Below are positions 16,733 through 20,038 of a stretch of 20,038 bases of DNA, in pieces. Positions within the stretch are counted from its first letter, which is position 1. Each line of letters starts with the position of its first letter. The notes beneath the pieces were generated by a model. It saw only the letters and a list, made by a program, of their open reading frames with translations, was not told the DNA's origin and made no database searches. A program made the position numbers and the translations under genes. The DNA is from a virus, in the IMG/VR virus record IMGVR_UViG_3300032144_000144, positions 1 to 20,038 of that record. The stretch is one strand, 5' to 3'.

Positions 16733-17419
16733 ATGCGCGACCTCAACATCGAAAGTGAAGACGACACCGCGTACACGGCGGGCGGCGCTGGCGGCATCAT
16801 GGCCGACACCACGCTCACCGATCCGTCGTACACCGACACCAAGGCATACACCAAGCCGTCGCTCGGCGGCGAGTTCGGGCCAGGGCGCGCCGCGTTGCTG
16901 GGCGCGCCGGCCGATGGCGGCGAAGCGTTGCTCGACGCGGACCTGCCAGCGACATACGTGGACAAGCCCCCGCCGCTCGCTCCGATCATCTGGCCCGGCC
17001 GCGCGGCTAACAACAGTTCGTTCCTGAATCTCTTCCCGTGGTTCAAGGACCCGAAGGAAGGGCTGGACATGAACAACCCGAATCCGCCGCCCGCTCCTGC
17101 GCCAGCGCCCCCGCCGCCCCCACCGCTGCACGGCATTTCGATGCCCGTGCTCCAGCTCGTCGGCCATGACGGCACGGTGCAGTTCAGTGGTCCGGCCGCA
17201 ACCAGCGCGACAGTGATTGTTCACTACGCCATCGACGGCGGCCCGACGCAGATGATTACCGTGAACGTGCTTTCTGGCGAAACCGCTTCGCAGATCGCCG
17301 CGAAGGTGCGCAACGCGGTCGATGCCACGTTCGGCGTAGACGCGGACGGCACTGGCGGCACGGTTCACGTCGTCGGCATCGGCGGCGACCTGACGCTTTT
17401 CAACGTAACGATTACCTGA
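16733..17419 (+). CDS. Tandem paralogue 1: Pro-rich protein with C-terminal beta domain
   Basis: This encodes 228 residues. GGAG (16723-16726) precedes the ATG at 16733 by 6 bases; an in-frame TTG at 16721 is less likely. The N-terminal third has DTAYT and AYTKPSLGGEFGPG, motifs shared with the next gene, and ADGGEALLDAD. About 45 residues containing NNSSFLNLFPWFKDPKEGLD are absent from the paralogue. Then come a poly-Pro/Ala linker (residues ~115-132) and a beta domain (VQFSGPAATSATVIVHYAID, then LSGETASQIAAKVRNAV, then VHVVGIGGDLTLFNVTI). A strand-rich domain with an inner 'GETA...A...V' helix recurs in phage structural proteins. No signal peptide is present. A virion appendage or decoration role is inferred from location after the gp16-like gene. 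Confidence 0.82.
   Translation: MRDLNIESEDDTAYTAGGAGGIMADTTLTDPSYTDTKAYTKPSLGGEFGPGRAALLGAPADGGEALLDADLPATYVDKPPPLAPIIWPGRAANNSSFLNLFPWFKDPKEGLDMNNPNPPPAPAPAPPPPPPLHGISMPVLQLVGHDGTVQFSGPAATSATVIVHYAIDGGPTQMITVNVLSGETASQIAAKVRNAVDATFGVDADGTGGTVHVVGIGGDLTLFNVTIT
17054..17071 (+). promoter_or_regulatory. Internal ribosome binding site and in-frame ATG
   Basis: AAGGAAGGG (17054-17062) lies 6 bases before an ATG (17069-17071) in the reading frame of the surrounding gene. It is stronger than the gene's own GGAG. Initiation here would give a 116-residue product made of the poly-Pro linker and the C-terminal beta domain only. It falls at the end of the insertion that distinguishes this gene from its paralogue. 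Confidence 0.4.
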
Positions 17420-17428
17420 GGATGACAC

Positions 17429-18007
17429 ATGATCGATCAAACTACCCCGCCGTTCGCCACTGGTGACACGGCATATACGCGTGCCGCGCCGGGAGGCTAT
17501 GCCTCGGCGGCGGCAGTTCCGGCCGACCCATCGCAGAACGGCGGCGATGTGGCGTACACGTGCCCGTCGCTCGGCGGCGAGTTTCAGCCTGGATCGGGCA
17601 AAGCCGCGCCCACCTCATCGCCGATTAGCAAGGGTGCTGATGCCGATGGCGGCGCGGCCGACATTGCGAACACGCCTCGCGTCGATGCGCCGCCCGCCCC
17701 GGTGCCGCCCGTGATCCCGGCCTTGTCAGTCACGGTGTCCGGCTCCGACCTGATCTTTGAGGGCGCGGCCGATGCCGCGCTCGTGGTCGATGTTCAGTAC
17801 GAAGTTAACGACGACGACGTGGAGCGCCATATCGCCGCCATCGACATTCCGATTGGCACGAGTGCGGGCGCTGCCGCCGCCATCGTCGCTGGTCGAATCA
17901 ACGGCTCGACGTACCTGACGGCATCCGTCACGAGCAACCAAGTACGGATCGGGACCAAGACGCCACACGTCCTCGGCGCTGATCCGATTCTCTGCACCAT
18001 CACGTAA
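17429..18007 (+). CDS. Tandem paralogue 2: Pro-rich protein with C-terminal beta domain
   Basis: This encodes 192 residues; GAGGA (17418-17422) is 6 bases before the ATG. It matches the preceding gene along its length: DTAYT near the N-terminus, AYTCPSLGGEFQPGSGKAA, a DADGG segment, a Pro-rich linker (PPAPVPPVIPA) and a C-terminal beta domain (LIFEGAADAALVVDVQYEV, IPIGTSAGAAAAIVAGRING, ending ILCTIT). It lacks the insertion and poly-Pro run of its neighbour. The gap between the genes is 9 bases. Two diverged copies side by side suggest hetero-oligomers or two related virion parts. No catalytic motif, signal peptide or membrane segment is present. Function unknown. Confidence 0.82.
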   Translation: MIDQTTPPFATGDTAYTRAAPGGYASAAAVPADPSQNGGDVAYTCPSLGGEFQPGSGKAAPTSSPISKGADADGGAADIANTPRVDAPPAPVPPVIPALSVTVSGSDLIFEGAADAALVVDVQYEVNDDDVERHIAAIDIPIGTSAGAAAAIVAGRINGSTYLTASVTSNQVRIGTKTPHVLGADPILCTIT

Positions 18008-18018
18008 AGGGAGATGTC

Positions 18019-18852
18019 ATGTCTATGGGAGGGTTTATCTTTCGCGGTGTCGTGCTCTGCGCGCTCGCGATGTCACCCGCGTTCGCGGACAGCTCGAAGA
18101 AGCCGCCGCCCGCGCCGGCAGATGTAACGCTCAATCAGCCCGTGGCCGTTGCGGGCGCTGCGGCTGCATCGAAGTCGGAAGCGGAAGCAAGGGCCCTCGC
18201 TGCCAGTCATGCCGAAGGTGGCGAAGCGAAGGCCGCGAGTGTAGCGACCGGCGGCAAGGCAAAGGGCGGCGACGCGGAAGCAAGCGCCAACAGCGGTGGC
18301 AACGAACTCACGGTGAACGAACGCCACGTGCGACAGGCTCCAGGTCTCGCGCAGGGTTCATTTGCCATCGTGGGCTGCGGAGTTGCCGCCAATGCCGGCG
18401 GATCGAACGTCGGCGGCGCGGCGTTCTTAGGCTTCGGCTTCACGCCGTCGCAGTGCTATGACTTCATGCTCGCCAATGCGTACTGCACGGCGGGCGCGAC
18501 GGAAGCGTGTTGCGAAGTGCTCAACAACTCGAAGGCGGGCCGGCGCGCGCAGAAGCGTGGCGTTCGACTGCCGGAGTGCCGCCAGCCGGAACCGCCTCCG
18601 CCCACGGTGCCGGCACCGACACAGCCGCCGGTCGTGGTCGTTACGCCGTGCTGCGAGAAGCCGGAGCCGCAGGAGTGCCCGCCGGACAATCGCTGCTACG
18701 AGAAGTGCGACAAGGCGTGCAAGCACCAGTGCCAAGGCAACGCCGAATGCGAACAGCGCTGCGAACGGCTGTGCAAGCGCCGTTGCGATGGCGAGCCGCC
18801 CGGCCCTGCGGGAGCTGGCGGCGCATCGTGTCCCAATCCCACGGGTAAGTAG
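18019..18852 (+). CDS. Secreted Ala/Gly-rich protein with Cys ladder
   Basis: This encodes 277 residues. AAAGGGAG (18006-18013) supports the ATG at 18019; a second ATG at 18025 is possible. A signal peptide is clear: Arg9, then VVLCALAMSPAFA with cleavage expected after Ala23. Low-complexity Ala/Gly/Lys/Glu follows (~30-95), then a middle domain GSFAIVGCGVAANAGGSN ... FGFTPSQCYDFML with paired Cys (EACCEVL). A Pro-rich linker (~194-207) leads to a C-terminal part with Cys at 226, 230, 234, 238 and again at 244, 248, 252, 256. The middle resembles secreted phage proteins of unknown function that I have seen follow structural genes. It should act in the periplasm or envelope. A role in lysis or exclusion is possible but not shown. 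Confidence 0.8.
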   Translation: MSMGGFIFRGVVLCALAMSPAFADSSKKPPPAPADVTLNQPVAVAGAAAASKSEAEARALAASHAEGGEAKAASVATGGKAKGGDAEASANSGGNELTVNERHVRQAPGLAQGSFAIVGCGVAANAGGSNVGGAAFLGFGFTPSQCYDFMLANAYCTAGATEACCEVLNNSKAGRRAQKRGVRLPECRQPEPPPPTVPAPTQPPVVVVTPCCEKPEPQECPPDNRCYEKCDKACKHQCQGNAECEQRCERLCKRRCDGEPPGPAGAGGASCPNPTGK

Positions 18853-18860
18853 GAGGTCTC

Positions 18861-19025
18861 ATGTTCTGGTTATTCTGTTTGCTCGCAATCGCCGCGCTCA
18901 TCATCGCGGTATTGCATTGCTGGAAGGGCAAGCCGGCGCTCTGTTGGGCGGTCGTGCTCCTCGCCCTGATCCATGTCATTCCCTGTCTACTGCGCCTCGT
19001 CGGCGCGGGTGCAGCGGGTCACTGA
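18861..19025 (+). CDS. 54-residue two-helix membrane protein, possible holin
   Basis: AGGAGG (18851-18856) precedes the ATG by 4 bases, and the frame runs to TGA at 19023-19025. The product has two hydrophobic segments, FWLFCLLAIAALIIAVL (2-18) and ALCWAVVLLALIHVIPCLL (26-44), joined by a short basic turn HCWKGKP, and a small Gly/Ala tail. This hairpin, the size and the place at the end of a late unit fit a small holin or a membrane accessory protein. Holins share little sequence, so this cannot be settled by eye. No endolysin or spanin is adjacent, which weakens the holin idea. It is the last gene of the rightward unit, followed one base later by the end of a convergent gene. Confidence 0.7.
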   Translation: MFWLFCLLAIAALIIAVLHCWKGKPALCWAVVLLALIHVIPCLLRLVGAGAAGH

Positions 19026-19026
19026 C

Positions 19027-19287
19027 CTACAGCCAGGTCTCGACTATGACCGGATCGTCGTCCGGGTCGCGGGGGATGCAGAAGCATCCCCCGTTTTCAT
19101 TCGCGTACTCGCGCGCCGCGATCAGCGTCTGAAACTGCGCGCAGTCGGGCTCCTTGAACATGCCCCAACACAGGCGCACAACGTAGTCGTTCGGGAAGTC
19201 TGACGGGTGGTCGTAGATCACCCACATCGGCGGGAATACCTTCCGCGCCGCTTCGAGCGTCAGTGGCGTGTTTGGGTTTTCAGCCAC
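19027..19287 (-). CDS. Small protein of unknown function, leftward cluster
   Basis: This encodes 86 residues from a GTG at 19287, overlapping the end of the upstream gene by 28 bases. No good Shine-Dalgarno is seen; an ATG at 19227 is an alternative start. The codons have the genome's usual preference for G or C at third positions, supporting this strand. Visible features are WVIYDHPSDFPNDYVVRLCW, a helix FQTLIAAREYANENGG, CFC, and an acidic PRDPDDDPVIVETWL ending. The compact acidic and aromatic pattern resembles small early phage proteins, but I recognise no family. A strong rightward terminator lies inside its 3' part. Confidence 0.7.
   Translation of the reverse strand: MAENPNTPLTLEAARKVFPPMWVIYDHPSDFPNDYVVRLCWGMFKEPDCAQFQTLIAAREYANENGGCFCIPRDPDDDPVIVETWL
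19070..19097 (+). terminator. Intrinsic terminator of the rightward unit, inside a convergent gene
   Basis: CGGGGGATGC (19070-19079) pairs perfectly with GCATCCCCCG (19084-19093) around an AGAA tetraloop and is followed directly by TTTTC. It lies 45 bases after the last rightward stop codon. Read leftward there is no T-run, so it should stop rightward transcripts only. On the other strand the same bases encode NGGCFCIPRD of the convergent gene. Confidence 0.85.
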
Positions 19288-19559
19288 TCGCCGAACTCAC
19301 GCTTCTGGCTCTCATGCCACGCGCGCACCGCCGCCTTCGCCGCCTCGCGCGGCGTCATGTCCGGCGGATCGGTTTCCTCCGCGCCGGACACGAAGCAGCC
19401 GCAGCGCTTTTCGATATGCGCGACGCTGCCCATGATCGCGCGGAAGTTGCACTCGGGATGCGCCGGCCGAGGCCCTTCCGGTGTGAGCACGACATCGCCG
19501 TTCTCTTCGAGCTTCACAACCTCGCCGCAGTGGACGCAGGGGTATTCGGGTACGCGCAT
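19260..19559 (-). CDS. Small zinc-ribbon-like protein, leftward cluster
   Basis: This encodes 99 residues from ATG 19559, with GAGG five bases upstream that overlaps the stop of the preceding gene's region. A CxxC (Cys8, Cys11) and an HxxC (His34, Cys37) separated by 22 residues form a plausible zinc-binding ribbon, with GEVVKLEENGDVVLTPEG as the intervening beta hairpin. A second Cys pair (CGC) follows. The C-terminal half is a helix (MTPREAAKAAVRAWHESQKR) ending EWLKTQTRH. It would be a small nucleic-acid or protein binding protein in the cytoplasm; the target is unknown. It is sandwiched between two other small genes with a 7-base gap and a 28-base overlap, so the three are probably co-transcribed. 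Confidence 0.75.
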   Translation of the reverse strand: MRVPEYPCVHCGEVVKLEENGDVVLTPEGPRPAHPECNFRAIMGSVAHIEKRCGCFVSGAEETDPPDMTPREAAKAAVRAWHESQKREFGEWLKTQTRH

Positions 19560-19566
19560 GGTTGCC

Positions 19567-19971
19567 TCAGTGCCGGGTGGCTTCCATTGAATGCGCCCAC
19601 GGCATCGAACGCAACAGCTTGCCGAAGTCCTCCAGCGACCGCTCGCCGCGTACCAGCTCGAAGATGGCCGGCGCGGTCTTGGGTTTGAACGTCTTGGCGA
19701 AGTCGGTAGACATCACAATCATATTCGCGCGGGTCTTGCTGACGGCCTCCGCGTCGGTCGTCGCCTCAACCCCACCACCGAACCATCGCTTGCGGTCTTT
19801 CTCGTCCCATGGGTCGTCAGGATCGCCCAGGTACAGCCGCGTGCGGCCATTGACCTCGTAGCCGGTCTCGGTGCGCCCGAGGGCCAGCATCACGTCCATG
19901 TCGTCATCGAAGCAGACGTACCAGATGCCAAGGATTTTCTCATCGATCACAATCGACACGAGGCTGTACAC
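19567..19971 (-). CDS. Small protein of unknown function, leftward cluster
   Basis: This encodes up to 134 residues. The start is uncertain: GTG at 19971 is the longest, and in-frame GTG codons at 19959 and 19950 are alternatives. The last would overlap an upstream stop as GTGA. The sequence begins with beta-like VIDEKILGIWYVCFDDDMDV, continues with NGRTRLYLGDPDDPWDEKDR and KRWFGGGVEATT, has a helix around DAEAVSKTRANMIVMSTDF, and ends FGKLLRSMPWAHSMEATRH. No Cys cluster, membrane segment or signal peptide is present. I recognise no family. The high third-position GC supports the strand. Its stop is 7 bases before the next leftward start. Confidence 0.7.
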   Translation of the reverse strand: MYSLVSIVIDEKILGIWYVCFDDDMDVMLALGRTETGYEVNGRTRLYLGDPDDPWDEKDRKRWFGGGVEATTDAEAVSKTRANMIVMSTDFAKTFKPKTAPAIFELVRGERSLEDFGKLLRSMPWAHSMEATRH

Positions 19972-20038
19972 TCCCGGTCGGCACTCTTATTCGTCATGGG
20001 AGTCCCTGAACCGCCCGCCGCCTTCCTCGACGGCGGGC
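19947..20038 (-). other. Possible 3' end of a further leftward gene
   Basis: Read leftward, the frame from the window edge to TGA (19949-19947) is open for 30 codons and its stop would overlap the GTG at 19950 of the next gene, as is usual in this cluster. It includes an ATG at 19997 with AGGGA a few bases upstream, so a 16-codon leader is also possible. On the opposite strand, an ATG at 19996 opens a frame (GVPEPPAAFLDGG) running off the edge. Too little is visible to choose. Confidence 0.2.
20013..20038. other. Perfect hairpin at the window edge
   Basis: GCCCGCCG (20013-20020) pairs perfectly with CGGCGGGC (20031-20038) around a 10-base loop. No T-run follows on the leftward side; the rightward side is cut by the window edge. 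It could be a terminator, part of a regulatory site or a chance palindrome in GC-rich coding DNA. Confidence 0.3.

Noticed and set aside
18458-19132. Overlapping forward ORF resembling a possible nested Rz1-type gene
   Set aside because: The product is Arg/Ser-rich without signal peptide or lipobox, and it runs through the clear start of the membrane protein gene and into the convergent gene.
19207-19688. Forward ORFs opposite the zinc-ribbon-like gene
   Set aside because: The leftward genes show stop-start coupling, a ribosome binding site and better codon use; forward products are Arg-rich shadows.
1-20038. tRNA genes, CRISPR arrays, insertion sequences, attachment sites, reverse-transcriptase diversity cassette
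   Set aside because: No cloverleaf, regular spaced repeats, terminal inverted repeats with transposase, or template/variable repeat pair was seen by eye.

Overview
The window is a piece of a tailed-phage (or prophage) genome with a podovirus-type, T7-like virion gene order. It is GC-rich with a strong preference for G or C at third codon positions, and genes are packed with overlaps or gaps of a few bases. This suggests a host among GC-rich Proteobacteria. Nothing in the window fixes the host, and there is no tRNA, integrase, insertion sequence or CRISPR array.

The long rightward unit (1-19097) starts with the 3' part of a probable scaffolding protein, then the major capsid protein and, directly after it, a perfect 11-bp terminator-like hairpin. 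Next come a small unknown protein, a head-tail adaptor, a large tail-tube/nozzle-like protein, a GNAT-like protein and three helical proteins placed where T7 has its internal (ejection) proteins. The unit is dominated by one 8.6-kb gene for a 2880-residue protein in the T7 gp16 position. It carries a duplicated ~95-residue module, a minimal cytosine-C5 DNA methyltransferase, a DdrB/ParB-like domain, a zincin metallopeptidase domain of the large-polyvalent-protein type, and a long helical, partly membrane-like C-terminus. I infer that it is packaged and injected, so that its enzyme domains act on host or incoming DNA and host proteins at the start of infection. A 64-codon ORF nested in another frame inside this gene has gene-like codon statistics and its own Shine-Dalgarno sequence.

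Behind the giant gene lie two tandem paralogous proteins (Pro-rich linker plus a C-terminal beta domain), a secreted Ala/Gly-rich and Cys-rich protein with a ladder of CxxxC motifs, and a 54-residue two-helix membrane protein. The unit appears to end at a perfect 10-bp hairpin plus T-run lying inside the 3' end of a convergent gene.

The last kilobase (19027-19971) is a leftward cluster of three small, tightly coupled genes of unknown role, one with a zinc-ribbon-like CxxC...HxxC pattern. No receptor-binding tail fibre, terminase, portal or clear endolysin is visible, so those genes should lie outside the window.
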